Shown: positions 1 through 9,247, numbered from the stretch's first letter. The stretch is 36,087 nt of DNA from an uncultured Eubacteriales bacterium (GCA_949292775.1 CASFBL010000026.1:1-36087); one strand, 5' to 3'. Program-made: numbers and translations. Notes: generated from the letters alone by a model not told the origin.

Positions 1-20
1 CAAAAAATTTAATCTATAAA

Positions 21-55
21 ACCCCGCCGCACACTTTTGTGTGCGGCGGGGTTTT
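21..55 (-). terminator. Intrinsic terminator after the GH63-like gene
   Basis: A 14-bp perfect stem (21-34 with 39-52) and a TTTT loop are flanked by A and T runs, so it can stop transcription in either direction. It lies just beyond the stop codon at 58 of the minus-strand glycosidase gene. Confidence 0.9.
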
Positions 56-57
56 GT

Positions 58-1211
58 TTAAAATTGATTTTCTTCGTATTTAAGCAGCAGCAGTTCCAAA
101 ATAAAGACGCTCGACCAGCCAAAATCGCGTGCGCCAAGTCCTTTCCCTGTTTTGGAATCGTAGTATTCGTAAATACTGTCCTCATTTTGCGCGCACCAGT
201 TTAGCAGGTTTTCTGTCAGGCTATCGGCAAGACTGCGATACCCATAGTTCCATAGCCCGCGAACGGTGAAATATGCGGTATTCAGCCAGCAGGGACCCCG
301 CCAGAATTTCTCCGACCGGTAACGCGGGTGGTTATAGCTGATGGTCGGTATGCCGGGGTAAAACCAGGTTTCACTTTCAGCAAGGGCTTTCATGGCTTCT
401 GCCTGCTCTTTTGAGGCGGCGCCGCAGAACAGCGGCAGAAAAGAAGCCGGAGAAACGCGGTTTGTGTGCCGGTGCAGCCGAAAATCATAGTCACAGAAAA
501 AGCCTTTTTCAGCATTGTATAAAATCCGGCGGATATTTTCTTCCAATGCGGCGCGTTTTTTCTCAAACCCGGCAATCTCTTTGTCGCGCCCGGTACGCTC
601 GGCAATATAGGCCATCGCTTTGTAAAAATCGACCATAAAACCACAGCAGTCCACCGCATAGCAGTCTGCAATGCGATAAGGAAAATCAAAACGGACTGTA
701 TTATCCCAGCCGCTTTCCATTTTGTCGACCTTATAGCCGAAAAGCTTTCCGTCACAGCGCTGTGTCTCCCACCAGTGCAGATTTTTTAGCAGCCCGTCAT
801 AACATTCGTTTAAAAAACGGTATCCGGAGCAATGCGGTCGCTGCACATGACTGCCCAGGCGAGCACCGGCGGCTTTGTAAAACGGAAAATTGTTTTTCCC
901 GTGGTATAAACCACATCGGGCAGCTGCCCGTTCTTCGCTTGAAAATCGAGCAGGATTCGCACCTGGTCGTGTGCAATCTCCTTATCAAAATAGCTCATGC
1001 CAATGGTGTGGAATGTGCCGTCCCAGTTCCAGACGCCCTGGTAGGTGCGCGGGGAGGGGACAATGGCGCGTCGGTTTTTAAACACGAAAGGCGCGTCGTT
1101 TTTTGGCGGTTCAATAAGATTGCCAAATAAAGTGTTTACAGCGCGTTCGGCAAGACGGCGGTCTCGTTCAGAAAATTTGCTGTATCCCGGCAAAAGAGTT
1201 ATGTCTTGCAT
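58..1211 (-). pseudogene. GH63/MGH1-like glycoside hydrolase, frameshifted
   Basis: Two overlapping reading frames make one protein. The N-terminal part (1211 to 810, about 133 aa) ends at a TAA. The C-terminal part continues in the -1 frame from the same place to 58. The break falls in a run of six A on the plus strand (812-817); one extra base would restore a single 384-residue protein. Visible hallmarks are ESGWDNTVRFD, with the Asp expected of the (alpha/alpha)6-barrel acid catalyst, and FWRGPCWLN near the C terminus, both typical of the GH63 C-terminal/mannosylglycerate-hydrolase-like group. The chosen ATG (1211) follows an AACGGAGGA ribosome site, 19 bp after the stop of the upstream GH3 gene, so the two probably form an operon. 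No signal peptide is seen, suggesting cytoplasmic oligosaccharide breakdown. The frameshift could be a true mutation, a homopolymer sequencing error or, less likely, slippage. The substrate is unknown. Confidence 0.8.
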
Positions 1212-1230
1212 ACTGCGCTTTTCCTCCGTT

Positions 1231-3327
1231 TTAAATCGGGCATTTTTCAATGGCTTTAGTGGGTTTCGTATTTTGAAAGACAGTTGATGTGTCCAAAATG
1301 TCTTGTCCGTTTGAAACCGTCAGCGGATATTCCCCCTGTAAAAACACGGTGTCACCCGCTTCATTTACGGAATAAAAGTCTTTTTCCGAAAGCATAAACT
1401 CGACCGTTTTCTGTTCGCCTTTCGCCAAGTGCAGACGCTGAAACTTAATCAGCGCTTGCTGCGGGTTTTGATAGGGCGTTTTTGGATAGGCGGTATACAG
1501 CTGTAATACCGTGTCGCTGTCGAAGTCTCCGTTATTTGTTACGGTGCAGGAAAGGCGACCTTCCGAAAGCGTGAGCCGGGAAAGGGCAAAATGCGTATAG
1601 CTCAGCCCGTAACCAAACGGATATTGTGGCTTGCCTTTGAAATAACGGTATGTGCGGTTTTCCATGCGGTAATCTTCAAAATCGGGTATTTCTGCAATAT
1701 CGTTATAAAAAGTGACCGGCAGTTTTCCGCTGGGCGAAGCTTTGCCGAACAACAGGTCTGCAATGGCTTTTCCGCCCTGTGCGCCCGGATACCAGCATTG
1801 CAGAATCGCGTCGACCCGCCCCTTATAGGCGCGAAAATCAATGCAGCCGCCGGAAAAATTCAACAGAATCAGCTTTTTCCCTAAAGCGAGACAATCTTCA
1901 ATAAATTCCTGCTGCACCTGGGGCAGCTCCAGCGTTTCGCGGTCGCCCTGTCTGCCGATTTTTCCGCCGCCGCCGGAAAGCATGCCGCCGGACTCTTCCC
2001 CTTCAATAGAGGCGTCAAGTCCTGTGCAAAGCAGAATGACATCGGCGGTTTTGGCAAGCTCTAAGGCCTGCCGGCGTCCGTTGCATTTTGCCGGGTCGTA
2101 AAGGTGAATCCCCGGGGCAAAGACGGTGTCGGCGTTGCAGGCGCGAACAGCCTGCTGAACCATGCAGAATTCGCGCGGCGTGCCGTTATAGTTGCCGAGA
2201 TACGCCAGTTCATTTTCAGCATTATAGCCGGTCACCAAAATGCGCTGTGCGTTCGGCGACAGCGGTAAGATGCCGTTATTTTCTAAAAGCACGATGCATT
2301 TTTGCGCAGCCGCCGCGGAAACCGCCTCGTTCTCCGGCGTGGCGTTTTCAGCCGGGGAGATTTTGTGAAACGGACAGTCTTTGTCAAACATGCCAAGCGC
2401 GCTGCGCACAGCCATCAGCCGCGCAACAGATTTGCGAAGTGTGGAAGCCTTCACCAGCCGCAGGGCGTGGCAGGCCGGCAAAAGGGAATACAGCGTGCCG
2501 CATTCCAGTTCACAGCCGCAGTTGAGCGCTAATGCCGCACCCTTCAGCGGATTTTTGGCATAACGATGCCGGAACACAATGTCCATAAGTGCGCCGCAGT
2601 CGGAAACATAATATCCGTCAAACCCCCATGCGCCGCGCAGAAGCTTGCCCATCAGGGTCGGCGAGGCGCAGCAGGGCTCGCCGTTTGTGCGGTTATAAGC
2701 CCCCATAACGCCGCTGACATGTGCGTCCTGTACCGCCCGGCGGAAAGCGGGCAGATAAGTTTCAAACATATCTTTTTTAGAAACCACGGCATTGAAGGTG
2801 TGGCGTTCAGGTTCGGGCCCGCTGTGTACGGCAAAATGCTTTGCGCAGGCTGAGGTTTTTAAATATTTCTCATCGTCGCCCTGCAAGCCTCGAATAAACG
2901 CAACGCCCAGTTCCCCGGTCAAATACGGGTCCTCGCCGTAAGTTTCGTGCCCTCTGCCCCACCGGGGGTCTCGGAAAATGTTGATGTTCGGCGACCACAT
3001 CGTCAGCCCTTTATAGATGCCGCGATCGCCTATGCTTTGGCTGTAATTATATTTTGCGCGCGCCTCATTAGAGATGATTTCGGCTATGTGATGCACCATT
3101 TCAGGGTCGAAAGCTGCTGCCATAGCAATGGCCTGCGGGAAAACCGTCGCCGTGCCTGCGCGTGCCACACCGTGCAAACTTTCGTTCCACCAGTTGTATT
3201 CGGGAATGTTCAGCCGGCGAATCGACTTTGCACTGTGCCGCAGCTGGGAGCAAAGCTCCAAAATATGCATTTTTTCGGCAAGCGCTTCTCCTGCCGCTTT
3301 GTGCATTCGCTTGTTCTGTTCTGTCAT
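1231..3327 (-). CDS. Glycoside hydrolase family 3 (beta-glucosidase/beta-xylosidase type)
   Basis: A 698-residue GH3 enzyme that removes terminal beta-linked sugars from oligosaccharides. The N-terminal barrel contains SPNINIFRDPRWGRGHETYG and GEDPYLTG. The nucleophile is Asp243 in YYVSDCGA. The second domain has IEGEESGGMLSGGGG, and a C-terminal fibronectin-III-like domain occupies roughly residues 590-690. This three-part layout and length match clostridial GH3 beta-xylosidases and beta-glucosidases; the sequence alone does not settle which. There is no signal peptide, so it should act on imported oligosaccharides in the cytoplasm. The ATG is preceded by AAGGAG at 7 bp. It is the first gene of an operon with the GH63-like gene (19 bp downstream) and has its own promoter at 3391-3419. 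No sugar transporter or regulator lies beside it. Confidence 0.95.
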   Translation of the reverse strand: MTEQNKRMHKAAGEALAEKMHILELCSQLRHSAKSIRRLNIPEYNWWNESLHGVARAGTATVFPQAIAMAAAFDPEMVHHIAEIISNEARAKYNYSQSIGDRGIYKGLTMWSPNINIFRDPRWGRGHETYGEDPYLTGELGVAFIRGLQGDDEKYLKTSACAKHFAVHSGPEPERHTFNAVVSKKDMFETYLPAFRRAVQDAHVSGVMGAYNRTNGEPCCASPTLMGKLLRGAWGFDGYYVSDCGALMDIVFRHRYAKNPLKGAALALNCGCELECGTLYSLLPACHALRLVKASTLRKSVARLMAVRSALGMFDKDCPFHKISPAENATPENEAVSAAAAQKCIVLLENNGILPLSPNAQRILVTGYNAENELAYLGNYNGTPREFCMVQQAVRACNADTVFAPGIHLYDPAKCNGRRQALELAKTADVILLCTGLDASIEGEESGGMLSGGGGKIGRQGDRETLELPQVQQEFIEDCLALGKKLILLNFSGGCIDFRAYKGRVDAILQCWYPGAQGGKAIADLLFGKASPSGKLPVTFYNDIAEIPDFEDYRMENRTYRYFKGKPQYPFGYGLSYTHFALSRLTLSEGRLSCTVTNNGDFDSDTVLQLYTAYPKTPYQNPQQALIKFQRLHLAKGEQKTVEFMLSEKDFYSVNEAGDTVFLQGEYPLTVSNGQDILDTSTVFQNTKPTKAIEKCPI

Positions 3328-3390
3328 GGTGCCACTCCTTTGCTTTTAGGACTATGCGCAGTTTTATGCGTTTCGTTCGCGTGCACGGTC

Positions 3391-3419
3391 ATTATAACAC
3401 AGAATACAATTTTATGCAA
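3391..3419 (-). promoter_or_regulatory. SigA-type promoter for the GH3 operon
   Basis: On the minus strand, TTGCAT (3414-3419), a 17-bp spacer and a perfect TATAAT (3391-3396). It is divergent from the plus-strand promoter at 3453-3481. Confidence 0.8.
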
Positions 3420-3452
3420 CCAACCCAAGGAAAGCCGCTTTTGTTTAAACTA

Positions 3453-3481
3453 TTGCAAAGAACGGTAAAATAGATTATACT
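3453..3481 (+). promoter_or_regulatory. SigA-type promoter for the 593-aa membrane protein gene
   Basis: TTGCAA (3453-3458), 17-bp spacer, TATACT (3476-3481). The start point would fall near 3488, leaving a leader of about 65 nt before the TTG start at 3553. Confidence 0.8.
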
Positions 3482-3552
3482 ATGTTTTGTCCGAAACTCG
3501 CAGAATGACCCGGCCGAAGTGCCGTGGATTAAACAAAAAGGAGAGGATTTTT

Positions 3553-5334
3553 TTGGATCCCATCAATGTCGATTTCACCGGCGGCGGTAAAAAAGACGAC
3601 GGCAAGAAAAGCGTCGTTGCCGATATTTTAATCCCCCCGGAACACGCAGGCAGAAAAATCGCTGTTAATATCATCCTTACGCTGATTGCGGCCGCGGTTT
3701 TATATTACTTTATGATTCCTGCGCTCAACTTTAAGGCCATTGAGCTTTATATGTATGTGGTGTTTGTCTGCCTGATTTACCTCGGGCTTACCGTGCTTTC
3801 CACCAAAGTGTTTGCAAAGCCGGAATACGGCCCTTATGTGCGCAAGCGTGCCCGCGTGCCCGGCGTCATTATCGGGCTTGTTCTGGTTGTCGGCATCATC
3901 GGCTATCTTTGCGGCGCGACCATTTTCCGCGCGCAGTCTTACAGTAAGCTGCTGACTGTCGAAGAGGGCGATTTTGCACAGGATGTTGCTGAAATCGACT
4001 TTTCCAGCGTGCCGCGCCTCGACTCTGCTTCTGCGAACCAGCTGGCAGTTCGTGCACTTGGCGATTTGCCGGACTATGTTTCTCAGTTTGTTGTTTCCGA
4101 ATATTCCACACAAATCAACTATCATGGCACGCCTGTCCGCGTTTCGACGCTCGCTTACGGCGATATTTTCAAATGGCTGAAAAACACCAAAGACGGTCTG
4201 CCGGCTTACATTATTGTGGATATGACCACGCAAAAAAGCGAAGTTGTGCGTTTGGAAGAGGGCATGCGCTACACACCCTCTGAGCACTTCAACCGCTATC
4301 TGCTGCGGCACCTGCGTTTCCAGTATCCGACCATGATGTTCGACACACCGAGCTTTGAAATCGATGAAAACGGGGATCCTTACTGGATTGTGCCGATTCT
4401 TGACAAGACGATCGGTCTCTTCGGCGGCACAGATGTTATCGGTGCAGCAGTCGTCAATGCGGTGACCGGTGAATCGCAGCTTGTCTCTACCAGTCTGACC
4501 GGCGAATCTGCCCTGCCTACCGATCAGTTCGTGACCGACGCCCAGTGGCAGTGGCTCGACCGGGTATATTCCGCCAATATTCTTGACCAGCAATATAATT
4601 ATTACGGAAAACTGTCCGGCGGTTTCATCAACTCCATTATCGGGCAGGAGGGCGTCAAGGTGACCAGCTCCGGCTATAACTATCTTGCGCTCAACGACGA
4701 TGTTTACATGTATACCGGTGTGACTTCCATAAGCTCCGACCAGTCGATTATCGGCTTTGTGCTTTTGAACCAGCGCACGAAAGAGACCAAATATTACCCG
4801 ATTTCCGGTGCGCTTGAACAAACGGCACAGACCTCGGCACAGGGTGCGGTTCAGCAGTATTCTTATGTTGCGACCTTCCCGCTGCTTCTGAATATCAGCG
4901 GTGAGCCGACTTATTTCATGGCGCTGAAGGATTCCAGCGAACTGGTTAAGATGTACGCCATGGTAAATGTCAAACAGTCCACCATCGTGGCGGTCGGCAA
5001 CAACCTGACCGAGTGCACCGAAAAATATGCTGTGGCGCTCGAAAGCAACGGCATTAATGTCGATATCGATGTCAGCGAGATGGGTAGCGAGGAAGACCCG
5101 TCTGCGGAAAAGCCGACCACGCGCGAAGTCTCCGGTAAGGTTGCCGAGATTCGTTCGGTGGTTACCGGCGGCGAGACCTACTTCTATATCCGCCTGGAAA
5201 ACGACCCGACCTTCTATAAGGTTTCGGTTGCCAATGCGGAAAAAGTGGTGCTTCTGAATGTTGGCGGTGACGCAGCGTTTACCGTTGGCGCAGATGCAAA
5301 GGGCGACATTGTCGAAGTCGTCTCCATGAAATAA
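3553..5334 (+). CDS. Large membrane protein with extracytoplasmic domain, function unknown
   Basis: About 593 residues. I do not recognise a characterised family. After a charged, glycine-rich cytoplasmic start come three predicted membrane segments (about residues 37-56, 64-84 and 102-122). A long soluble region of about 470 residues follows, probably outside the membrane. It has repeated mixed alpha/beta stretches, e.g. YIIVDMTTQKSEVV and GAAVVNAVTGESQLV, which resemble PepSY-like repeats only loosely. The start is TTG at 3553, because AAAAAGGAGAGG lies 9 bp upstream and an in-frame TTG at 3487 coincides with the predicted transcription start. The gene stands alone, with its own promoter and terminator. 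Similar proteins seem to occur as conserved hypotheticals in Clostridia (recollection only). Confidence 0.85.
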   Translation: MDPINVDFTGGGKKDDGKKSVVADILIPPEHAGRKIAVNIILTLIAAAVLYYFMIPALNFKAIELYMYVVFVCLIYLGLTVLSTKVFAKPEYGPYVRKRARVPGVIIGLVLVVGIIGYLCGATIFRAQSYSKLLTVEEGDFAQDVAEIDFSSVPRLDSASANQLAVRALGDLPDYVSQFVVSEYSTQINYHGTPVRVSTLAYGDIFKWLKNTKDGLPAYIIVDMTTQKSEVVRLEEGMRYTPSEHFNRYLLRHLRFQYPTMMFDTPSFEIDENGDPYWIVPILDKTIGLFGGTDVIGAAVVNAVTGESQLVSTSLTGESALPTDQFVTDAQWQWLDRVYSANILDQQYNYYGKLSGGFINSIIGQEGVKVTSSGYNYLALNDDVYMYTGVTSISSDQSIIGFVLLNQRTKETKYYPISGALEQTAQTSAQGAVQQYSYVATFPLLLNISGEPTYFMALKDSSELVKMYAMVNVKQSTIVAVGNNLTECTEKYAVALESNGINVDIDVSEMGSEEDPSAEKPTTREVSGKVAEIRSVVTGGETYFYIRLENDPTFYKVSVANAEKVVLLNVGGDAAFTVGADAKGDIVEVVSMK

Positions 5335-5347
5335 AAACCTGCAAAAC

Positions 5348-5379
5348 AAAAGCCGTACGGAATTGGCCGTGCGGCTTTT
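5348..5379 (+). terminator. Terminator after the membrane protein gene
   Basis: A 13-bp stem with one G-T pair (5348-5360 with 5367-5379), beginning with AAAA and ending with TTTT, 13 bp after the stop codon. Confidence 0.85.
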
Positions 5380-5384
5380 CTCAT

Positions 5385-5424
5385 AAAAAAGAGCCGATGC
5401 GTTTTGTGCGCACCGGTTCTTTTT
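5385..5424 (-). terminator. Terminator after nadC
   Basis: A hairpin reading on the minus strand AAAAAGAACCGGTGCG, loop, CGCATCGGCTCTTTTTT, with a T-run at the end. It directly follows the nadC stop codon and sits back to back with the plus-strand terminator. Confidence 0.8.
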
Positions 5425-5425
5425 G

Positions 5426-6265
5426 TTATTTTTTCATTTTCATAGAGATATCGAACGCCTGCACCGAGTGGGTGAGCGCACCGAGTGAAATAATATCCAC
5501 ACCGGTTTTTGCGACTTCTGCAATCGTTTCCAGCGTAATGCCGCCGGAAGCTTCTGTTTTAGCTTTGCCGCCGATGATTTCCACAGCTTCCCGCATCATG
5601 TCATTTGTCATGTTGTCCAGCATGATGATGTCCGCACCGGCGTCCAGTGCTTCGCGCACCTCATTAAGGTCACGCGTTTCCACTTCAATTTTTACCATAT
5701 GGCCGAGCTTGCCGCGAAGAATGTCCACCGCGCTCTTAATTCCGCCGCTTGCGTCAATGTGGTTGTCTTTGAGCATGGCGCCATCAGAAAGGTTGAAGCG
5801 GTGATTTTTTCCGCCGCCGCAAACCACTGCGTATTTTTGCAGTGCCCGAAGCCCCGGGAGCGTTTTGCGTGTGTCGGTGATTTGCGCGTTCGTACCCTTG
5901 ACAAGTTCCACTGCACGCGCCGTAGCCGTCGCAATGCCGGACATGTGCTGCAACAGGTTTAAAGCTGTGCGTTCCCCTTTCAAAAGCAAAACGGTCTTGC
6001 CGGAAAACTCTGCAATCAAATCGCCTTTCTGAATCTTGTCACCGTCTTTTTTATAAGTTTTCGCGGTGAAAGTATCGTCCAAAAGCTGAAAAGTGCGTAG
6101 CGCCACATCCAAACCGCACAAAACGCCGTCGGCTTTTGCAACAAAATAAGCGTCGTTGCGCTGCTCTTCCGGAATCAGATAATCTGCGGACACATCCAAA
6201 TAGTTGATATCTTCTTTAAGCGCCCGTAAAATAATGTCGTCTACATAAAACTGAGGTAAGCTCAT
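5426..6265 (-). CDS. nadC: Quinolinate phosphoribosyltransferase
   Basis: 279 residues, the normal length for NadC. The enzyme converts quinolinate and PRPP to nicotinate mononucleotide, CO2 and pyrophosphate in de novo NAD synthesis. Diagnostic stretches are ALNLLQHMSGIATATA, DTRKTLPGLRALQKYAV, GGGKNHRFNLSDGAMLKDNH and, near the C terminus, EASGGITLETI; these carry the His/Arg/Lys residues that bind quinolinate and phosphate. The ATG overlaps the nadB stop by 4 nt (ATGA), so translation is probably coupled. It is the last gene of murC-nadB-nadC. nadA (quinolinate synthase) is not in the window. Confidence 0.97.
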   Translation of the reverse strand: MSLPQFYVDDIILRALKEDINYLDVSADYLIPEEQRNDAYFVAKADGVLCGLDVALRTFQLLDDTFTAKTYKKDGDKIQKGDLIAEFSGKTVLLLKGERTALNLLQHMSGIATATARAVELVKGTNAQITDTRKTLPGLRALQKYAVVCGGGKNHRFNLSDGAMLKDNHIDASGGIKSAVDILRGKLGHMVKIEVETRDLNEVREALDAGADIIMLDNMTNDMMREAVEIIGGKAKTEASGGITLETIAEVAKTGVDIISLGALTHSVQAFDISMKMKK

Positions 6266-7716
6266 CCCTCGTCAACCTCCTTTAAAATGATGTGCGCCAC
6301 CGTTGCCAGGCTGAGCGCTTCACAGTAGTCGGGGGTAATGGCAAATTTGCCGGTTTGCAAACGCTTGAGAATCGCGTCTACGCGTTTCAGCCCTGTGCGC
6401 ACCGCACCAAGGTCTGGAATGACGAAATAAGCGCGCTGCATAATGGAGCGAATTTCTGTACGCAGCCCTTTCGGCAGCGGCGCACCGGAAATGTCCGGCA
6501 CACGGTCATCGGGAACGACATGCGCAAAGTTGGCTTCCACACAGCGGGTGATATCCTGCGCCGCCCGCCGACCGAATACCAGCGCTTCCAACAGCGAGTT
6601 GCTCGCAAGTCGGTTTTTGCCGTGCACGCCGGTGCAGGAGCACTCACCGACCGCGTACAGCCGCGCAATGGTCGTGCGTGCGTCCAAATCCACACCGATG
6701 CCGCCCATCAAATAGTGCTGGCAGGGGAAAACGGGAATCAAGTCTTTTGTAATATCCACGCCGTGCTTCATGCAGCCCTCATAAATCCCGGGGAAACGGT
6801 TTAACAGGTAGTCGCGGTCACGGTGTGTAATGTCCAAATAAAATTCGTTGCTGCCGGTTTTGCGGCTCTCCATGATGATGCATTTTGAAACCACATCACG
6901 CGGCGCCAATTCCAGCCGCTGGTCATAGCGGTGCATAAAGCGTTCTTTTTTGCAGTTGAGCAGATAAGCGCCCTCACCGCGCACAGCTTCACTAATCAAG
7001 AACTGTTCGCGGTCTGCACCGTTAAAGGCGGTGGGATGGAACTGCACGAAGCTTAAATTGCGAATGGTCGCACCAAGCTCATAAGCAAGACGAATACCGT
7101 CGCCGGTCGCCACAGCGGGATTTGTGGTGTATTTATAAACCCGCCCGATGCCGCCGGTCGCCAAAACACAGTAATCGCAAAACACCGTATAGGGCTTTTC
7201 ATCATGCAAAATGTCGGCGCAAAAGCCGCTTTTTACTTTTTCAAGCCGGAACACCATGCTGTTTTCGCATTGTGTAATGTTTTTACGCCTTTTGACTTCT
7301 TCTAAAAGTTTGTTGACAATTTCCGCGCCGGTGGTATCCTTATGGTGAACAATGCGGCGGCGGCAGTGACCGCCCTCCAGCGTTTTCTGAATCGAGCCGT
7401 CCGGATTTTTGTCGAAATCTACACCATAAGACATGATTTTTCGCACATCGTCCGGTCCTTCGGTGACAAGTGTGCGTACGGCGTCCGGGTCATTTTTGTG
7501 CTGCCCGGCAATCATGGTGTCTTCGTAATGCAGGTCAAAGCTGTCGTTTTCGAAGCTCAAGACCGCGGCAACGCCGCCCTGTGCCAACGAACTGTTGGAA
7601 AGGGTATCGCTTTTTTTCGAAAGCATCAGCACCGAAAGATTTTCCGGCAAAGAAAGTGCGGTATATAAGCCGCCCACGCCGGAGCCGACAATTAAAACAT
7701 CATATTTTTTATCCAT
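6262..7716 (-). CDS. nadB: L-aspartate oxidase
   Basis: 484 residues from the ATG at 7716; a GTG two codons upstream is an alternative. NadB is an FAD flavoprotein that oxidises aspartate to iminoaspartate, the first step of de novo NAD synthesis. Visible are the FAD-binding GSGVGGLYTAL, SNSSLAQGGVAAVL, the HHKDTTGAEIV segment, FVQFHPTAF, LISEAVRGEGAYLLN, LAPRDVVSKCI and the second FAD segment AVGECSCTGVHGKNRLASNS. These fit NadB better than fumarate reductase/succinate dehydrogenase flavoproteins, and the adjoining nadC supports the call. The C-terminal helical domain is shorter than in many NadBs (about 530 aa). The ribosome site is weak. Only about 40 bp separate it from murC with no terminator, so read-through from murC is likely. 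Confidence 0.95.
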   Translation of the reverse strand: MDKKYDVLIVGSGVGGLYTALSLPENLSVLMLSKKSDTLSNSSLAQGGVAAVLSFENDSFDLHYEDTMIAGQHKNDPDAVRTLVTEGPDDVRKIMSYGVDFDKNPDGSIQKTLEGGHCRRRIVHHKDTTGAEIVNKLLEEVKRRKNITQCENSMVFRLEKVKSGFCADILHDEKPYTVFCDYCVLATGGIGRVYKYTTNPAVATGDGIRLAYELGATIRNLSFVQFHPTAFNGADREQFLISEAVRGEGAYLLNCKKERFMHRYDQRLELAPRDVVSKCIIMESRKTGSNEFYLDITHRDRDYLLNRFPGIYEGCMKHGVDITKDLIPVFPCQHYLMGGIGVDLDARTTIARLYAVGECSCTGVHGKNRLASNSLLEALVFGRRAAQDITRCVEANFAHVVPDDRVPDISGAPLPKGLRTEIRSIMQRAYFVIPDLGAVRTGLKRVDAILKRLQTGKFAITPDYCEALSLATVAHIILKEVDEG

Positions 7717-7758
7717 TTTCACATCACAACCATTTGGTTAGAATTCAAAGCCTGCAGG

Positions 7759-9138
7759 TTACTTTTCCTGCAAGCGGTGAATCATAATTTTTGCAGCTTT
7801 GTAAATGTCGCCGCAGCCGAGCGTCAGAACCAAATCCCCGCTTTGCGCGTGCGCCAAAACATAATCGGCAACCTCGTCGAAAGTGTTGAACCACACTGAA
7901 CCCGGTATTTTTTCGGCCAGCTGCGAAGTATATACATTATAAGTGTTGCGCTCGCGTGAGCCCATAATTTCAGTCATCACGCAATGGTCCGGGATTTGCA
8001 GCACTTCGGCGAATTCATCCATAAGCATATAGGTTCGCGAATAGGTGAACGGCTGGAACACCGCCCAAACCTTGCGGTAATGCATTTTCATTGCGGCTTC
8101 CAATGTCACGCGAAGTTCCGCCGGGTGGTGGGCGTAATCATCGGCAAAGGTAATGCCCTGATAAGTGCCGAGATTTTCAAACCGGCGACCGGCGCCGTGA
8201 AAGGCTGCAATGCCTTTTTTACAGTCGTCAAAGCTCGCGCCCGCGTGCATGGCAGCAGCAACCGCAGCCAAAGCGTTCAACACATTGTGCTCACCCGGAA
8301 TTTCCAATGCAAGGTGACCGAGCGTTTCGCCGTCACGGCACACATCAAACGCATAATACGCACCGTTTTCCGTGGAAATATTCGCCGGGTAATATTGGTT
8401 TTCTTTGGAGAAACCAAAAGTGATTTTCGTTTTTTCACCAACGCCCTGCATGGCGGTCAGGGTGTTTTGGTCGTCGCCGTTATAAATGACGGCGACCGTT
8501 GCCATGTCGGCAAATTTATGGAAGCTGTGAATCAGGTTGTCAAGCGTTTTGAAGTAATCCAAGTGGTCCTCATCAATATTCAAAATGACAGCGACCGCCG
8601 GGGAAAGCTCTAAAAAGGTATCCACAAATTCGCAGGCTTCGCAAACGAAATTTTCACTTTTGCCCACACGCCCGTTTGCGCCAATCAACGGCAGCTTACC
8701 GCCGATGACCGCCGAGGGGTCTAAGTCTGCGGTAATCAAAATTTGCGTGAGCATCGAGGTGACAGTGGTTTTGCCGTGTGTGCCGCACACACCGATGCAG
8801 TTTTTATACATTCTGGAAATGGCGCCGAACAGTTTGGCGCGCTCAAAAGTCGGCACGCCGCTTGTCTTAGCGGCGACAAGCTCGGGGTTGTCAGGAAGCA
8901 GCGCCGCGGTGTAAATCACCATTTCGGCGTCACCGATATTTTCTGCCCGCTGCCCCATGGAGACCGGGATGCCCAGCGCCCGAATGCGCGCAAGTGTGTC
9001 GCTTTCGTTGTTGTCTGAGCCTGAAAGCTGGTAGCCCCAGCTGTGCAGAATTTCTGCAAGCGGGCACATGCCGCTTCCGCCGATACCGATAAAGTGAATG
9101 CGCTTGACCTGCTTTAACAGGGTGTCGATATTTTCCAT
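7759..9138 (-). CDS. murC: UDP-N-acetylmuramate--L-alanine ligase
   Basis: 459 residues, normal for MurC. It adds the first amino acid, L-alanine, to UDP-MurNAc with ATP in cytoplasmic peptidoglycan precursor synthesis. Shown by the N-terminal Rossmann motif IGIGGSGMCPLAEIL, the ATP loop GVCGTHGKTTVTSML, the central Glu/His motifs (NIDEDHLDYF) and DDYAHHPAELRVTL in the C-terminal domain. ATG at 9138 with GGAAGGA upstream. First gene of the probable murC-nadB-nadC unit, divergent from the sporulation genes dpaAB. Confidence 0.97.
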   Translation of the reverse strand: MENIDTLLKQVKRIHFIGIGGSGMCPLAEILHSWGYQLSGSDNNESDTLARIRALGIPVSMGQRAENIGDAEMVIYTAALLPDNPELVAAKTSGVPTFERAKLFGAISRMYKNCIGVCGTHGKTTVTSMLTQILITADLDPSAVIGGKLPLIGANGRVGKSENFVCEACEFVDTFLELSPAVAVILNIDEDHLDYFKTLDNLIHSFHKFADMATVAVIYNGDDQNTLTAMQGVGEKTKITFGFSKENQYYPANISTENGAYYAFDVCRDGETLGHLALEIPGEHNVLNALAAVAAAMHAGASFDDCKKGIAAFHGAGRRFENLGTYQGITFADDYAHHPAELRVTLEAAMKMHYRKVWAVFQPFTYSRTYMLMDEFAEVLQIPDHCVMTEIMGSRERNTYNVYTSQLAEKIPGSVWFNTFDEVADYVLAHAQSGDLVLTLGCGDIYKAAKIMIHRLQEK

Positions 9139-9169
9139 ATCAAAAGTCCTTCCAAACTTTAATACTTAT

Positions 9170-9198
9170 ATTATATTGCAAAGCGCAAAAAATTTAAA
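9170..9198 (-). promoter_or_regulatory. Probable SigA promoter for murC
   Basis: Minus strand: TTTAAA (9193-9198), 17-bp spacer, TATAAT (9170-9175). The -10 is perfect, the -35 moderate. Confidence 0.6.
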
Positions 9199-9218
9199 CC
9201 CCCTAATGCATTTTTTAT

Positions 9219-9247
9219 CACCGTGCTGCAAAAAGAATCATACAATA
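9219..9247 (+). promoter_or_regulatory. SigK/SigE-like sporulation promoter for dpaAB
   Basis: CACC (9219-9222), a 16-bp spacer and CATACAATA (9239-9247). The -10 matches both the SigK form CATAnnnTA and the SigE form CATACAAT; the AC in the -35 favours SigK. In Bacillus the equivalent spoVFAB operon is SigK-dependent in the mother cell. Confidence 0.65.

Noticed and set aside
3700-5349. Long minus-strand open frame (about 549 codons) opposite the membrane protein gene
   Set aside because: Its product is a His/Arg/Asn-rich mirror of a GC-third-position gene, with no ribosome site or family motif; the plus-strand gene has promoter, ribosome site and membrane segments.
7728-7739. AACCATTTGGTT short inverted repeat upstream of nadB, considered as a NAD-repressor operator
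   Set aside because: Arms of five bases only, no matching second site, and no promoter recognisable in the 40-bp gap; insufficient to call.
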